Assembly: GCF_013340205.1 (NCBI RefSeq)
Contig: NZ_BJTG01000014.1
Span: 1-64,000, forward strand
Direction of reading: 5' to 3'
Origin: Anaeromyxobacter diazotrophicus
Lineage (GTDB): Bacteria > Myxococcota > Myxococcia > Myxococcales > Anaeromyxobacteraceae
Length of the DNA: 64,000 nt
A program made the position numbers and the translations under genes. Shown piece by piece: positions 53,169 through 64,000 of this stretch. The notes under the pieces were generated by a model that worked only from the letters and a program-made list of their open reading frames with translations, ran no database searches and was not told where the DNA came from. The first letter of the stretch is position 1; every line of letters begins with the position of its first letter.

Positions 53169-53612
53169 CTATCGGCCGGTGGAGCCGAACCCGCCGGCGC
53201 CGCGGCCCGTGTCGGACAGCTCCTCGGCGAGCTCCACCTGCACCTGGACCACGGGCGCCACCACCAGCTGGGCGATGCGCTCGCCGCGCTTCACCTCGAA
53301 CGGCAGCTGGCCCAGGTTGACGAGGAGGACCCCCACCTCGCCCCGGTAGTCCTGGTCCACGGTGCCGGGCGCGTTCACCATCCCGATGCCGTGCTTGAGC
53401 GCGAGCCCCGAGCGCGGCCGCACCTGGCCCTCGTGGCCCGGCGGCAGCTCGAGCGCCAGGCCGGTGGGGACCAGCCGGCGCTCGCCGGGCGCGAGCGTGC
53501 ACGCCTCGTCGGCGCGCAGGTCGAGCCCGGCCGCGCCGGCGCTGTGGTACCCCGGCAGCTCGAGCGGCGGGCCGCGGTGCGCGACCCGCCGCAGCTTGAG
53601 CACCGGCGCCAC
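53169..53612 (-). CDS. dut: dUTP diphosphatase
   Basis: 147 residues. The five dUTPase motifs are all present: AGLDLRADE (I), [11 protein letters not shown] (II), [18 protein letters not shown] (III), [12 protein letters not shown] (IV) and [11 protein letters not shown] (V). It hydrolyses dUTP to dUMP, feeding ThyX. The GTG start at 53612 lies 2 nt after the pnp stop codon; translation is coupled. Confidence 0.96.
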   Translation of the reverse strand: MAPVLKLRRVAHRGPPLELPGYHSAGAAGLDLRADEACTLAPGERRLVPTGLALELPPGHEGQVRPRSGLALKHGIGMVNAPGTVDQDYRGEVGVLLVNLGQLPFEVKRGERIAQLVVAPVVQVQVELAEELSDTGRGAGGFGSTGR

Positions 53613-53614
53613 GC

Positions 53615-55774
53615 TCAGGCCTGGGTCGACCCGCCGCCCGCGCCCTCGGCCTTCTTGGCCGCGTCGGCCAGGGCCTCCTTGCGCGAGAGCCGGATCTTGC
53701 CCGCCCGGTCGACGGAGATGACCTTCACCAGCACCTCCTCGCCCTCGGAGAGGACGTCGGAGACGCTCTTCACCCGCTTGTCGGAGAGCTCCGAGATGTG
53801 GATGAGGCCGTCGGTGCCGGGGAAGATCTCCACGAACGCGCCGAACTCGGCGATCTTCCGCACGGTGCCGAGGTAGGTCTTCCCCACCTCCGCCTCCTGC
53901 GTCAGGTCGCGGATGCGCTTGATGGCGGCGGCCACCCGCTCCTGGTCGGAGCTGGCGATGGAGATGGAGCCGTCGTCCTCGATGTTGATGGCGCAGCCGG
54001 TCTGGGCGGTGATCTCCTTGATCACCTTGCCGCCGGGCCCGATGACGTCCTTGATGCGCTCGGGGCGGATCTTGATGGTGGTGATGCGCGGCGCGTAGGC
54101 GCTGACGTCGGCGCGCGGCGCCTGGATCGACTTCAGCATCTCGCCCAGGATGTGCTTGCGCCCCTCGGCCGCCTGCGACAGGGCCCGCTCGAGGATCTCC
54201 CGGGTCACGCCGCCGATCTTGATGTCCATCTGGATCGAGGTGATGCCGGCCTCGGTGCCGCACACCTTGAAGTCCATGTCGCCGAGGTGGTCCTCGTCCC
54301 CGAGGATGTCGGAGAGGATGGCGATCTTCTCGCCCTCCTTGATGAGGCCCATCGCGATGCCGGCCACCGGCGCCTTGATGGGCACGCCGGCGTCCATGAG
54401 CGAGAGGCAGCCGCCGCAGACGGAGGCCATCGAGGAGGAGCCGTTCGACTCCATGATGTCGGAGACGATGCGGACCGTGTACGGGAACTTGTCCTCGGCC
54501 GGCATGACGTGCCGCAGCGCGCGCTCGGCGAGCGCCCCGTGGCCGATCTCGCGGCGGCCCGGGCTGCGGAGGAACTTCACCTCGCCCACGCTGAAGGGCG
54601 GGAAGTTGTAGTGCAGCATGAACTTCTTGAAGATCATGCCGGTGAGCTGCTCGACCCGCTGCTCGTCCTCGGCGGTGCCGAGGGTGGTCGCCACCAGCGC
54701 CTGCGTCTCGCCGCGGGTGAAGAGGGCGGAGCCGTGGACGCGGGGCAGCAGCCCCACCTCGCAGGTGATCTTGCGGATGTCACGCTCGCCGCGGCCGCCG
54801 ATGCGGCGCCGCTCGTCGGTGATCATCTTCCGCATGTACTCGTACTTGACGTCCTCGTAGTAGCCCTTGATCTCCTTCTCGCGGAGCGCGAGGGTCGCGA
54901 GCTTCGCCGCGTCGCCGCTGGCCTCCGCCTTGAGGGCCTCGAGGAGCTCCTTCTTGATCTCCGAGAGCCGGCCGTAGCGATCGTGCTTCTCGTTGCGGCC
55001 GTAAGCCTCGCGGACCTTCTCCCAGGTGAGCGAGCGCACCTTCGCGCGCAGCTCGACGTCGTTCTTGGGCGGCTCGAAGGCGCGCTTCGCCTTCGCGCCC
55101 TTGGCCTCGGCCAGCCGCTGCTGGGCCTTCAGGAGGTCCTGCACCGCCGCCTGCCCGAAGAGCAGGGCGTCGATCATGACCGCCTCGGAGACCTCCTGCG
55201 CGCCGCCCTCCACCATCACGATGGCGTCCGCCGAGGCGGCCATCACGATGTCGAGGTCCGCCGAGGCCCGCTGCGCGAGCGTCGGGTTCGCGACCAGCTG
55301 CCCGCCCACGCGCGCCACGCGCACGCCGGCGATGGGGCCGTTGAACGGGACGTCCGAGATCTGCAGCGCGGTCGAGGCGCCGGTCAGCGCCAGGACGTCG
55401 GTGTCGTTCTCCTGGTCGAAGGAGACGACGCTGGCGATGATCTGCGTCTCGTTCGAGTAGCCCTCGGGGAAGAGCGGGCGGCAGGAGCGGTCGACGATGC
55501 GGGAGACGAGCGTCTCCTTCTCGGTCGGCCGGCCCTCGCGGCGGAAGAAGCTGCCGGGCACCTTGCCGGCCGCGAAGAGCTTCTCCTGGTAGTCGACGGT
55601 GAGGGGGAAGAAGTCGATCCCCTCCTTCTTCTCCTTGGCCGAGACGACCGTCACGAGGACGATCGAGTCGCCCATGCGGACCCACACCGCGCCGTCCGCC
55701 TGCTTCGCGATCTTGCCCGTCTCGAGCAAGATCTCCTTGCCGCCGCACTGCACTCGCTGCTGGATGGGAGTCAT
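53615..55774 (-). CDS. pnp: Polyribonucleotide nucleotidyltransferase
   Basis: 719 residues, with the usual two RNase PH domains ([20 protein letters not shown] in the first; [20 protein letters not shown] and [20 protein letters not shown] in the second), then KH ([20 protein letters not shown]) and S1 ([20 protein letters not shown]) domains. It degrades RNA phosphorolytically. It follows rpsO with a 248-nt gap containing hairpins that could be the rpsO terminator and the pnp leader. Confidence 0.98.
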   Translation of the reverse strand: MTPIQQRVQCGGKEILLETGKIAKQADGAVWVRMGDSIVLVTVVSAKEKKEGIDFFPLTVDYQEKLFAAGKVPGSFFRREGRPTEKETLVSRIVDRSCRPLFPEGYSNETQIIASVVSFDQENDTDVLALTGASTALQISDVPFNGPIAGVRVARVGGQLVANPTLAQRASADLDIVMAASADAIVMVEGGAQEVSEAVMIDALLFGQAAVQDLLKAQQRLAEAKGAKAKRAFEPPKNDVELRAKVRSLTWEKVREAYGRNEKHDRYGRLSEIKKELLEALKAEASGDAAKLATLALREKEIKGYYEDVKYEYMRKMITDERRRIGGRGERDIRKITCEVGLLPRVHGSALFTRGETQALVATTLGTAEDEQRVEQLTGMIFKKFMLHYNFPPFSVGEVKFLRSPGRREIGHGALAERALRHVMPAEDKFPYTVRIVSDIMESNGSSSMASVCGGCLSLMDAGVPIKAPVAGIAMGLIKEGEKIAILSDILGDEDHLGDMDFKVCGTEAGITSIQMDIKIGGVTREILERALSQAAEGRKHILGEMLKSIQAPRADVSAYAPRITTIKIRPERIKDVIGPGGKVIKEITAQTGCAINIEDDGSISIASSDQERVAAAIKRIRDLTQEAEVGKTYLGTVRKIAEFGAFVEIFPGTDGLIHISELSDKRVKSVSDVLSEGEEVLVKVISVDRAGKIRLSRKEALADAAKKAEGAGGGSTQA

Positions 55775-56022
55775 TCTGGAGCTCCTCCTGAGAGCCGCGC
55801 GGCCGCCCCGAGGGCGACCGCGGCGTTCGTGGCCCGCGCCGGCGCTGACTTCAGCTTGCGGGCCGAGGAGCTTCGGTTCCTGACGGGGCCGCTCCTGCTC
55901 GAAGCAGGAGCCGTCCAGTCGGAAACGGAAGCACCCCGGGACCCGCCGTCGCGGGTGCTGCGTTCACTGCCGCCGAAGCGCGAGCGCCCCGGCCCCGAGG
56001 GGCCGAGGCGCCGTGGCTCCGG
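55775..56022 (-). promoter_or_regulatory. pnp leader with hairpins
   Basis: Between rpsO and pnp. On the minus strand there is GGCCCC-UC-GGGGCC near the rpsO end (about 55994-56007) and CTCCTGCT-TCG-AGCAGGAG (55890-55908), an 8-bp stem nearer pnp. In other bacteria the pnp leader is cut by RNase III and autoregulated; here only the hairpins are seen. Confidence 0.5.
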
Positions 56023-56292
56023 TTACTTCCGGATGCCGAGCTGGTCGATGAGCGTCTTGTACCGGTTCTGGTCGACCGTCCTGAGGTAGTCGAGCAGCCG
56101 GCGGCGCTGGCCGACGAGCTTGAGGAGCCCGCGGCGCGAGTGGTGGTCCTTCTTGTGCGTCTTGAAGTGCTCGGTGAGGTAGGTGATGCGCTCGCTGAGG
56201 ATCGCCACCTGGACCTCGGGCGAGCCCGTGTCCTTGTCGTGCCGCCGGTACTTGGAGACGAGCTCGGTCTTCTTGTCCTGCAACAGCGCCAT
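56023..56292 (-). CDS. rpsO: 30S ribosomal protein S15
   Basis: 89 residues: [60 protein letters not shown]. This is the entire S15 with standard length. It binds 16S rRNA in the central domain. The start is ATG at 56292, with GGAGCAGCAACT upstream. A promoter lies at 56377-56405, so it need not depend on truB transcription. Confidence 0.98.
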   Translation of the reverse strand: MALLQDKKTELVSKYRRHDKDTGSPEVQVAILSERITYLTEHFKTHKKDHHSRRGLLKLVGQRRRLLDYLRTVDQNRYKTLIDQLGIRK

Positions 56293-56376
56293 AGTTGCTG
56301 CTCCTGTCGTCGATTCCGTCACCGCCGCGGGGGCGAAGGCGTGCGCCACGGGCGACCGTAGACGGGTGGAGGGGGT

Positions 56377-56405
56377 GTGATAGTGGATTCCCGAGGAGCC
56401 GTCAA
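56377..56405 (-). promoter_or_regulatory. Promoter upstream of rpsO-pnp
   Basis: On the minus strand, TTGACG (56400-56405), a 17-nt spacer and TATCAC (56377-56382). The -35 overlaps the truB stop codon. It would start transcription about 80 nt before rpsO. Confidence 0.6.
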
Positions 56406-57310
56406 CGGATGGCGGCGAGCACGCGGACCGGCCGGAGCACCCCCCCCTGGCCCACGCACACCGCCAGGAGGGCGCCCGCCGGGGTGAGCGCGCCGCACAA
56501 CCCGGCGGGCGCCGCCGGCAGGGCGAGCTGCTTGCCGTGGCCGAGGTCACGCGCCTCCCCCGCCGAGAGCTGGACGGTGGGCCAGCCCCGGAGCGCCGCC
56601 TCGAGCGGCAGGACCCGGGCGGCGGCCGCCGCCGGGTCGGCCGCGTGGAGCCGCTCCAGCTCCGCCAGCGGGATCGCGTCGTCGAGGGTGAAGGGGCCCG
56701 CCGCGACGCGGCGCAGCGCGGCCAGGTGGGCCGGCACGCCGAGCGCCACCCCCAGGTCGGCGGCCAGGGTGCGCACGTAGGTCCCCTTCCCGCACCGGAC
56801 GGCGAGGCGCGCCCGGCGCAGCCCGCCCTCGACCGGCCCGAGCGCGAGGAGGTCGAACGCGTCGACGCGCACCCGGCGCGGGGCGCGCTCCACCGCCTCC
56901 CCGGCCCGCGCCGCCTCGTGGAGCCGGCGCCCGCCCACGCGCACCGCGGAGTACATGGGCGGCACCTGGTCGATCTCGCCCAGGAAGCGCGGCAGGGCGG
57001 CGCGGATCGCGCCCTCGTCCAGCGCCGCCGGGTCGCCGCGCGCGACGACCTCGCCCTCCGCGTCCTCGGTGGAGGTGGCCGCGCCGAAGGCGACCAGCGC
57101 CTCGTACCCCTTGTCGCCGTCGGTGAGCCACTGCTGCAGCTTCACCGCCTCGCCCAGGCACACCGCCAGGACGCCGGTGGCGAGCGGGTCGAGCGTGCCG
57201 GTGTGCCCGGCCTTCTCGGCGCGGAGGAGCCGCCGCACCCGCGCCACCACGTCGAAGGAGGTGGGGCCGGCGGGCTTGTCGACGACGAGGAGGCCGGAGG
57301 GAGCGGGCAT
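56402..57310 (-). CDS. truB: tRNA pseudouridine-55 synthase
   Basis: 302 residues. [20 protein letters not shown] begins it and the catalytic Asp is in [50 protein letters not shown] and the PUA-like C-terminus are as in TruB. It isomerises U55 in the T loop. It is located between rbfA and rpsO, as in many bacteria. A dispersed palindrome separates it from rbfA. Confidence 0.97.
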   Translation of the reverse strand: MPAPSGLLVVDKPAGPTSFDVVARVRRLLRAEKAGHTGTLDPLATGVLAVCLGEAVKLQQWLTDGDKGYEALVAFGAATSTEDAEGEVVARGDPAALDEGAIRAALPRFLGEIDQVPPMYSAVRVGGRRLHEAARAGEAVERAPRRVRVDAFDLLALGPVEGGLRRARLAVRCGKGTYVRTLAADLGVALGVPAHLAALRRVAAGPFTLDDAIPLAELERLHAADPAAAAARVLPLEAALRGWPTVQLSAGEARDLGHGKQLALPAAPAGLCGALTPAGALLAVCVGQGGVLRPVRVLAAIR

Positions 57311-57324
57311 GCGCAGGCGGTCGC

Positions 57325-57350
57325 GGCGGGGGACGCGCCCCCGGCCTACG
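57325..57350. repeat. Dispersed palindrome at the rbfA-truB junction
   Basis: GGCGGGGGACGCGCCCCCGG then CCTACGA: same plan as the element at 148-173. The rbfA stop codon (57346-57348) lies in its CCTAC portion. Confidence 0.5.
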
Positions 57351-57708
57351 ACGACTTCTCCCCGTCGTGGATGGACTTGAGCAGCCGCTCGATCTTGTCG
57401 CCCTCGGCCACGCTGCCGTCGTAGGCGAAGCGCAGGTGCGGCGTGTAGCGGAGGCGGAGCTGGCGCCCCACCTCGCGCTGCAGGTACCCGGCCGCCGCGC
57501 GCAGGCCCTCCAGCGTCTGCTCGCGCGTCGCGTCGTCCCCATGGATGGAGACGTAGACGGTGATGTCCTTCAGGTCCGGCGGCATCTTGGCGCCGGTGAC
57601 GGTGATGAAGCCGGTGATGCGCGGGTCCTTGAGGCCGCGCGCCAGCAGCGCCCCCAGCTCGCGCTGGAACTCGTGCGCCACCCGGGCGGCGCGATCGTGC
57701 GTGCTCAT
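57346..57708 (-). CDS. rbfA: Ribosome-binding factor A
   Basis: 120 residues. RAARVAHEFQRELGALLARG, LKDPRITGFITVTGAKMPPD, DLKDITVYVSIHGDDATREQ, and GRQLRLRYTPHLRFAYDGSV form the KH-like RbfA fold. It assists 30S maturation. The start at 57708 has GGAGGA upstream and overlaps ylxP's stop (ATGA). Its C-terminus EGDKIERLLKSIHDGEKSS is short. Confidence 0.96.
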   Translation of the reverse strand: MSTHDRAARVAHEFQRELGALLARGLKDPRITGFITVTGAKMPPDLKDITVYVSIHGDDATREQTLEGLRAAAGYLQREVGRQLRLRYTPHLRFAYDGSVAEGDKIERLLKSIHDGEKSS

Positions 57709-58088
57709 GGGTCCTCCTCCTTCTGAGCGTCGTCTTCCCAACCCTGGACGTCCGCCAGCGTCCGCCCGCTCTCGCCGCCCTCGCCCAGGCCGTCGGGGAA
57801 GGTCTCGATGGCGATGACGCGGTCGAGCACCTGCAGCTGGCCGCCGTGCATCGAGCCCACGAAGTCGGCCACCTTGTCGAGCGCCTCGTTCACGAACGCG
57901 TGGTCGTTGCCGACGGCGCAGACGCCGACCACGCTGCGCTGCCAGAGATCGTTCTCCGCCACCTCGGCGATCGAGACGTTGAACTTCGCCTTCACCCGGT
58001 CGAGGGCGGAGCGGAGCAGGTGCCGCTTCGACTTGAGCGACCCCGGCTCGGGCAGGTGGAGGGTGAGTCTGAGGACGCCGACGAACAT
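57705..58088 (-). CDS. ylxP: YlxP-like DUF503 protein
   Basis: 127 residues: MFVGVLRLTLHLPEPGSLKS, KRHLLRSALDRVKAKFNVSI, AEVAENDLWQRSVVGVCAVG. This is the DUF503 domain, found between infB and rbfA in many genomes. The role may be in ribosome assembly. The C-terminal extension is acidic (DVQGWEDDAQKEEDP). ATG 58088, preceded by the hairpin at 58094-58125. Confidence 0.92.
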   Translation of the reverse strand: MFVGVLRLTLHLPEPGSLKSKRHLLRSALDRVKAKFNVSIAEVAENDLWQRSVVGVCAVGNDHAFVNEALDKVADFVGSMHGGQLQVLDRVIAIETFPDGLGEGGESGRTLADVQGWEDDAQKEEDP

Positions 58089-58093
58089 GAGGA

Positions 58094-58125
58094 GAGGGGC
58101 GGCCGGTGCGTGCCAGCCGCCCCTC
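58094..58125 (-). promoter_or_regulatory. Hairpin between infB and ylxP
   Basis: GAGGGGCGGC (58094-58103) pairs with GCCGCCCCTC (58116-58125) around a 12-nt loop. It sits right before the ylxP start and could attenuate transcription or mask translation initiation in the middle of the operon. Confidence 0.5.
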
Positions 58126-58148
58126 GAAAGCTAACCGCCCGCGCCGCG

Positions 58149-60929
58149 CTAATCCAGCGAGGGGCGGATCGACTCCTGCTCGTAGGCCTCGACGACGTCG
58201 CCCGGCTTGAAGGCCTCGAAGCCGTCCACGCCGATGCCGCACTCGAGCCCCTGCGCCACCTCGCGGACGTCGTCCTTGAGGCGCTTCAGCGAGCCGATCT
58301 TGCCGGTGTGGACGACCTTGCGGTCGCGCACCACGCGGCACATGGCGTTGCGGCGGATGACGCCCTCGGTCACGGCCGAGCCGGCGATGACGCCGACGCG
58401 GGTGATGTTGAAGACCTGGCGCACCTCGGCCTTGCCGAGCGGCTTCTCCTTGATGATGGGCTCGAGCAGCCCGACCATGTCCTCGCGGACGGCGTCGACC
58501 GCCTCGTAGATGATGGAGAAGAGCTTGATGGTGACGCCCTGCTGGCTCGCGATCTGATCGACCTTCGTCTCGGGCTTCGTGTTGAAGCCGACGATGATGG
58601 CCTTGCCGGCGGCGGCGGTGAGCACGTCGGACTCGGTGATGACGCCCACGCCCGAGGTGAGGACCTTCACCCCCACCTTCTTGGTGGCGAGCCGCTGCAG
58701 CGCCGTCGAGACCGCCTCGGCCGAGCCCTGCACGTCCGCCTTGACGACGACGTTGAGCTCCTTCTGCCCGCCGGTCTTGGCCTTGGCGAAGAGGTCCTCG
58801 AGGGTCGCCTTCTTGACCGACCCGAGCTCCTTCTGGCGCGCCTTCTCGGCGCGGTGCTCGGCGACCTCCTTGGCGGCCTTCTCGTCCTCCACCACGTCGA
58901 ACTCGTCGCCGGCGGTGGGGACGCCCGAGAGGCCGAGCACCTCGACCGGATAGCCCGGGGAGACCGCCTTCACCTGCTCGCCGCGCTCGTTCATCATGGC
59001 GCGGACGCGGCCGTACTCGGCGCCGGTGACCAGGGCGTCGCCGGTGCGGAGCGTGCCCTCCTGCACCAGCACGGTGGCGACCGGGCCGCGGCCCTTCTCC
59101 AGCTTGGCCTCGATGACGACGCCCTTGGCGAGCTTCTCCGGGTTCGCCTTGAGCTCCAGCACCTCGGCCTGCAGCGCGATGTACTCGAGCAGCTCCGGGA
59201 TGCCCTGCTTGGTGCGGGCCGAGACGGGCAGCATGATGGTCGTGCCGCCCCACTGCTCGGGCACGAGCTCGTACTCGTTGAGCTGCTGCATGACGCGCTC
59301 GGGCGTCGCGCCCGGCTTGTCGATCTTGTTGATGGCGACGAGGATCGTGACCTTCGCGGCCTTCGCCTGCTTGATCGACTCGATCGTCTGCGGCATGACG
59401 CCGTCGTCGGCGGCCACCACCAGCACGACCAGGTCCGTCACCTGCGCGCCGCGCTGGCGCATGGCGGTGAAGGCCTCGTGGCCCGGCGTGTCGAGGAAGG
59501 TGATGGGACCCTTCGACGTCTGCACCGAGTAGGCGCCGATGTGCTGGGTGATGCCGCCCGCCTCGCCGGCGGCCACGTCGGCCTGGCGGATAGCGTCGAG
59601 CAGCGAGGTCTTGCCGTGGTCGACGTGGCCCATGACGGTGACCACGGGCGGCCGGGTGACGAGCTTCGCCTCGTCCTCCTCCACCTCCGGGATGTACTCC
59701 TCGACCTCGAAGCCCTTCTTCTCGACGGTGTAGCCGAACTCGCTCGCCAGGAAGGCGGCGGTGTCCGCGTCGATGAGCTGGTTGATGGTCGCCATCTTGC
59801 CGGCCTGCATCAGCTTCCTGATGAGGTCCGACGCCTTGACGCCCATGAGCTGGGAGAGGTTCGAGACCGAGATGGACTCCTCGACCCGGATGATCTTCTT
59901 GTGCTCGGCCTTCTCGGTGATCTGCGTCTTCGCCCCCTTCTTGGTGGCTCGCTTCTTCTTGCCGCGGATCGGGATGTACGACCGGTCGTTGATGGCGGCC
60001 GCCAGCAGCTCCTTGCCGGTGAGCGACTTCGCCGCCTCGTCGGCCGGGCGGCCGGTCCCGCGCCCGCGCTTGTTCTTGTCCTTCGAGACGTCGATGAACT
60101 CGCGCTCGCGCCCGAGCATCCCGGGGACGACCTTGAGCTCGCGGACCTCGCCCAGCGCGCGCGGGCCCGGCGCCGCCGGGAAGCTCTGGCGGGAGGACGA
60201 AGGAGGCGTCACGCGGCGGACCGGGACGGTCGGCCGCGAGATGACCACCGCCTGGGTGGAGGTCGGGCGGAGCGTGCGCGGGTCGATCGCCGGCCGCGCC
60301 GGCGCCTGGGGCGCGGCCGCCATCGGCATCGGCGCCGACGCGGGAGGGCCGGACGGCCGGGACGCGGGCGCGGCGGCGGGTGGAGCGGAGGGCGACGGCG
60401 CGGGCGAGGCCGCAGGCGCGCCCGCGGCGGGGGCCGGCGGGGCGCCGGCGGCCGGGCTGGCGGCGAGTGGGGGCGCGGCGGGCGGCGCGGCCGGGGACGG
60501 CTCGGCGGCCTGGGCGGCGGCGGCCGGCTGCGACTCGGCCGAGGCGGCGAGCGGCGCCTCGCTCGGCGCGGGCGCGGCCACCGGCTCCGCCTGCTGGGCC
60601 TCCAGCGGCTCGGCGGCAGGCTCGACGGGCGCCGGCTCGGGCGGCGGCGGCGCCGCCTGCACGGGGGGCGGAGGAGGCGGCTCGACGTGGGCCCGCTTGC
60701 GGACGACGAACCCCGGGCCTGTCGGCTTCACGGGGGCCGGCTTCGGCTTCCTCTCGCCCAAGATCTTCTCCAGCGCAGTGGCCGCCTGGTCGTCCTCGAG
60801 CGACGAGCTGTGGCTCTTCACGTCGGTGTAGCCCAGCGCGTGGAGCTTATCGACGAGCTCGGTGTTCGAGAGCTCGATCCCATGCTCTCTGAGCTCTTTG
60901 CCGAGCTCGTGGACCCGCTTCTTCGACAT
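58149..60929 (-). CDS. infB: Translation initiation factor IF-2
   Basis: 926 residues. The ~300-residue N-terminus starts with a helical IF2_N module ([20 protein letters not shown]) and is then Pro/Ala-rich. GTPase motifs: [14 protein letters not shown] (G1), [13 protein letters not shown] (G3), [10 protein letters not shown] (G4), [10 protein letters not shown] (G5). Domains II-IV follow with an [20 protein letters not shown] region. It places fMet-tRNA on the 30S subunit. The ATG at 60929 follows AGGAG; the GTG at 60938 is less likely. Confidence 0.98.
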   Translation of the reverse strand: MSKKRVHELGKELREHGIELSNTELVDKLHALGYTDVKSHSSSLEDDQAATALEKILGERKPKPAPVKPTGPGFVVRKRAHVEPPPPPPVQAAPPPPEPAPVEPAAEPLEAQQAEPVAAPAPSEAPLAASAESQPAAAAQAAEPSPAAPPAAPPLAASPAAGAPPAPAAGAPAASPAPSPSAPPAAAPASRPSGPPASAPMPMAAAPQAPARPAIDPRTLRPTSTQAVVISRPTVPVRRVTPPSSSRQSFPAAPGPRALGEVRELKVVPGMLGREREFIDVSKDKNKRGRGTGRPADEAAKSLTGKELLAAAINDRSYIPIRGKKKRATKKGAKTQITEKAEHKKIIRVEESISVSNLSQLMGVKASDLIRKLMQAGKMATINQLIDADTAAFLASEFGYTVEKKGFEVEEYIPEVEEDEAKLVTRPPVVTVMGHVDHGKTSLLDAIRQADVAAGEAGGITQHIGAYSVQTSKGPITFLDTPGHEAFTAMRQRGAQVTDLVVLVVAADDGVMPQTIESIKQAKAAKVTILVAINKIDKPGATPERVMQQLNEYELVPEQWGGTTIMLPVSARTKQGIPELLEYIALQAEVLELKANPEKLAKGVVIEAKLEKGRGPVATVLVQEGTLRTGDALVTGAEYGRVRAMMNERGEQVKAVSPGYPVEVLGLSGVPTAGDEFDVVEDEKAAKEVAEHRAEKARQKELGSVKKATLEDLFAKAKTGGQKELNVVVKADVQGSAEAVSTALQRLATKKVGVKVLTSGVGVITESDVLTAAAGKAIIVGFNTKPETKVDQIASQQGVTIKLFSIIYEAVDAVREDMVGLLEPIIKEKPLGKAEVRQVFNITRVGVIAGSAVTEGVIRRNAMCRVVRDRKVVHTGKIGSLKRLKDDVREVAQGLECGIGVDGFEAFKPGDVVEAYEQESIRPSLD

Positions 60930-60940
60930 TGCTGGCACTC

Positions 60941-61204
60941 CTAATCCTTACGGGCACTTCCCGTCAACACATCACGGAGCAGCTCGGCCGCCGGGGTCGC
61001 CCCGGCGCGCCTGAAGACCCGGGCGAAGGCCCTGCGCTTCTCCGCCCGCTCCAGGCACCCGCGGTCGGCGTGCAGCCAGGCGCCCCGCCCTCCGGACCGC
61101 CGCCGGTCGACCTCCACCCGCCCCTCCACCAGCCGGAGCCTCACCAGCTCGCGCTGCGGCGCCCGGACGCCGCAGCCGACGCAGGTGCGAATCGGCTCCG
61201 GCAT
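60941..61204 (-). CDS. ylxR: YlxR-family (DUF448) protein
   Basis: 87 residues. IRTCVGCGVRAPQRELVRLR and SGGRGAWLHADRGCLERAEK contain the GRGAW/Y motif and Cys residues of the YlxR domain. It binds nucleic acids and is always between nusA and infB; a nucleoid or RNase P role has been proposed. It follows nusA by 4 nt. Confidence 0.94.
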   Translation of the reverse strand: MPEPIRTCVGCGVRAPQRELVRLRLVEGRVEVDRRRSGGRGAWLHADRGCLERAEKRRAFARVFRRAGATPAAELLRDVLTGSARKD

Positions 61205-61208
61205 CCTG

Positions 61209-62879
<1,671 letters not shown>

Positions 62880-62884
62880 GGCTA

Positions 62885-63391
62885 CTACTCCTTCCTCTTC
62901 AGGTCGGCCTCGAAGTCGTACTCGAGGTGCGCCTTGGCGATGCGGTCGTGCGGGATGCGGTGCACCGTCCCGTCCACGTCGAGCTCGACGGCGCCGTCCT
63001 TGAATCCCTTGAGCGTGCCGGACCAGTTCTTGCGGGGCCCCGCCGGCGTGTCGATGGGGCCGTACGTCTTCACCTGCACCCGCTGCCCGGCGAAGCGCTC
63101 GAAGTCGGCGGGCTTCCGGAGCGGCCGGTCGAGGCCGGGCGAGCTCACCTCGAGCGCGTAGGCCGGCTCGATGAAGTCCTCGACGTCGAGGATGGGCTCG
63201 ATGGTGCGCGACAGCTCCTGGCAGTGGTCGATGGTGACGCCGCCCGGCCGGTCCACGAACAGCCGCAGCACCCAGCTCGACCCCTCGCGCCCCCACTCCA
63301 CCTCGACGAGCTCGAAGCCCTCGCGCGCGATGACGGGCTCGAGCAGGCGGCGGGCCTGGTCGGCGACGGACTCTGAGCCAATGGCGGTCAT
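62885..63391 (-). CDS. rimP: Ribosome maturation factor RimP
   Basis: 168 residues. [60 protein letters not shown] are the family motifs. It matures the 30S subunit. First gene of the nusA-infB operon. ATG 63391; the terminator-like hairpin ends 17 nt before it. Confidence 0.96.
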   Translation of the reverse strand: MTAIGSESVADQARRLLEPVIAREGFELVEVEWGREGSSWVLRLFVDRPGGVTIDHCQELSRTIEPILDVEDFIEPAYALEVSSPGLDRPLRKPADFERFAGQRVQVKTYGPIDTPAGPRKNWSGTLKGFKDGAVELDVDGTVHRIPHDRIAKAHLEYDFEADLKRKE

Positions 63392-63407
63392 GTTCCAGAA
63401 AAACGAA

Positions 63408-63434
63408 AAAGTGGGCGCTCACGCTGCCCACTTT
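63408..63434 (-). terminator. Attenuator/terminator hairpin in the rimP leader
   Basis: On the minus strand AAAGTGGGC (63426-63434 complement) pairs with GCCCACTTT (63408-63416 complement) across a 9-nt loop, then TTTCGTTTTT follows. It is a typical intrinsic terminator placed between the promoter and the rimP ATG, so it must be read through for operon expression. Confidence 0.75.
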
Positions 63435-63474
63435 CGGGTCCCGGCGGGGCCGGGGTCGAAAATGTCGAGCGGTG

Positions 63475-63503
63475 TAGGTAGCAGAACGCCTGGGTTGGGT
63501 CAA
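63475..63503 (-). promoter_or_regulatory. Promoter of the rimP-nusA-infB operon
   Basis: On the minus strand TTGACC (63498-63503), a 17-nt spacer, TACCTA (63475-63480), with TG one base upstream of the -10 (extended -10). It would give a leader of about 75 nt containing the terminator hairpin. Confidence 0.65.
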
Positions 63504-63544
63504 GGTCGGCGGGGCGGGCGCGGGGGCGCCTGGCGAGGGGCGGC

Positions 63545-64000
63545 CTACCCTCCCCCGAGCGCGAGCCCGAGCAGCCACTCGCGGTTCCCGGCCGGCCCTT
63601 CGATGGGCGACTCGGCCTCGCCGGTGACCTCGAACCCGAGCGCGCGGGCCGCCGCCTTCACCTGCTCGAGCGCCTCCCGGCGCTGGGCGTCGTCGCGCAC
63701 CACGCCCCCCTTCCCCACCTCGCCCTTGCCCACCTCGAACTGCGGCTTCACGAGCAGCACCGCGGCGCCGCCCGGCCGGAGCAGCGCCCGCACGGCCGGC
63801 AGCACCAGCCGGAGCGAGATGAACGACAGGTCGCCGGTGACGAGGTCCACCGGCCCGCCGAGGGAGCTGGCGTCGAGGTGGCGCGCGTTCTCGCGCTCGC
63901 GGACGACCACCCGGGGATCGCCGCGCAGGCGCGGGTGGAGCTGCCCGTACCCCACGTCCACCGCGAACACCTTGGCCGCGCCGCGCTGCAGGAGGAGATC
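63545..64000 (-). CDS. tlyA: TlyA-family rRNA methyltransferase, N-terminus outside window
   Basis: The C-terminal ~151 residues are present; the frame is open to the right edge, so the gene starts outside. [20 protein letters not shown] and [20 protein letters not shown] with [20 protein letters not shown] are the SAM-binding and catalytic motifs of the TlyA/FtsJ-like methyltransferases, which methylate 16S/23S ribose (also named hemolysin A). The N-terminal S4 domain must lie outside. Confidence 0.92.
   Translation of the reverse strand, partial: DLLLQRGAAKVFAVDVGYGQLHPRLRGDPRVVVRERENARHLDASSLGGPVDLVTGDLSFISLRLVLPAVRALLRPGGAAVLLVKPQFEVGKGEVGKGGVVRDDAQRREALEQVKAAARALGFEVTGEAESPIEGPAGNREWLLGLALGGG

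Noticed and set aside
57846-60944. Long plus-strand frame opposite infB
   Set aside because: A low-complexity Arg/Leu/Asp reading that is antisense to infB; no start signal.

Overview
The window reads as chromosomal DNA of a very GC-rich delta-proteobacterial lineage, most like Anaeromyxobacter (Myxococcota). That placement is an inference. It rests on strong G/C use at third codon positions, secreted proteins with Asp-Ala-Gly-rich linkers, a Pkn2-type serine/threonine kinase, HD-GYP proteins, selenoproteins, and a multi-copy HNH endonuclease family that I recall as abundant in that genus. No prophage, CRISPR array or rRNA operon is visible.

Layout. Positions 1-1064 hold the 3' part of an HNH endonuclease gene and a structured 3' flank. 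Positions 1128-7358 hold an integral membrane protein with a GtrA-like flippase, a small Cys protein, a chemoreceptor, tRNA-Cys and two type-III-secretion-like genes. Positions 7605-11054 hold two tandem paralogous lipoproteins. Positions 11070-12645 hold two adjacent UGA-decoding selenoprotein genes (peroxiredoxin-like and GrdB-like) divergent from a small Xre regulator. Positions 12754-26813 hold mixed housekeeping: phosphoesterase, aldehyde dehydrogenase, M13 peptidase, thioesterase, thyX, an SppA fused to a barrel-like domain, rho, an RR-HD-GYP protein, a kinase and exonuclease III. Positions 27456-28766 hold a second, complete HNH gene with the same structured 3' flank. Positions 28805-41445 hold cutA, an acyl-CoA dehydrogenase, a sorbosone-dehydrogenase-like protein, DMT transporters, uvrA, rubrerythrin, a periplasmic metallothionein-like protein, a Nudix hydrolase and an AMMECR1 protein. 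Positions 41456-49990 hold rseP, a MoaD-MoaE fusion, signalling genes, an OmpA protein, a Gph-like phosphatase, an ECF-like sigma factor and an HtrA protease. Positions 50023-64000 hold trmJ, purC, purB and the long minus-strand operon rimP-nusA-ylxR-infB-ylxP-rbfA-truB-rpsO-pnp-dut, preceded by a good promoter and a leader terminator hairpin, then a partial tlyA.

Most notable are three things. (1) Two dispersed copies of an HNH gene share about 200 nt of 3' flank that folds into the same branched structure in both, and the similarity stops at the end of the closing stem. (2) Two adjacent genes carry in-frame UGA at the catalytic residue, each followed by a bacterial SECIS-like hairpin, one with a GGUC loop. 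(3) Palindromic repeats lie inside the coding linkers of both HNH genes. All coordinates and motifs were read by eye. Family names come from motif recognition, not from a search.
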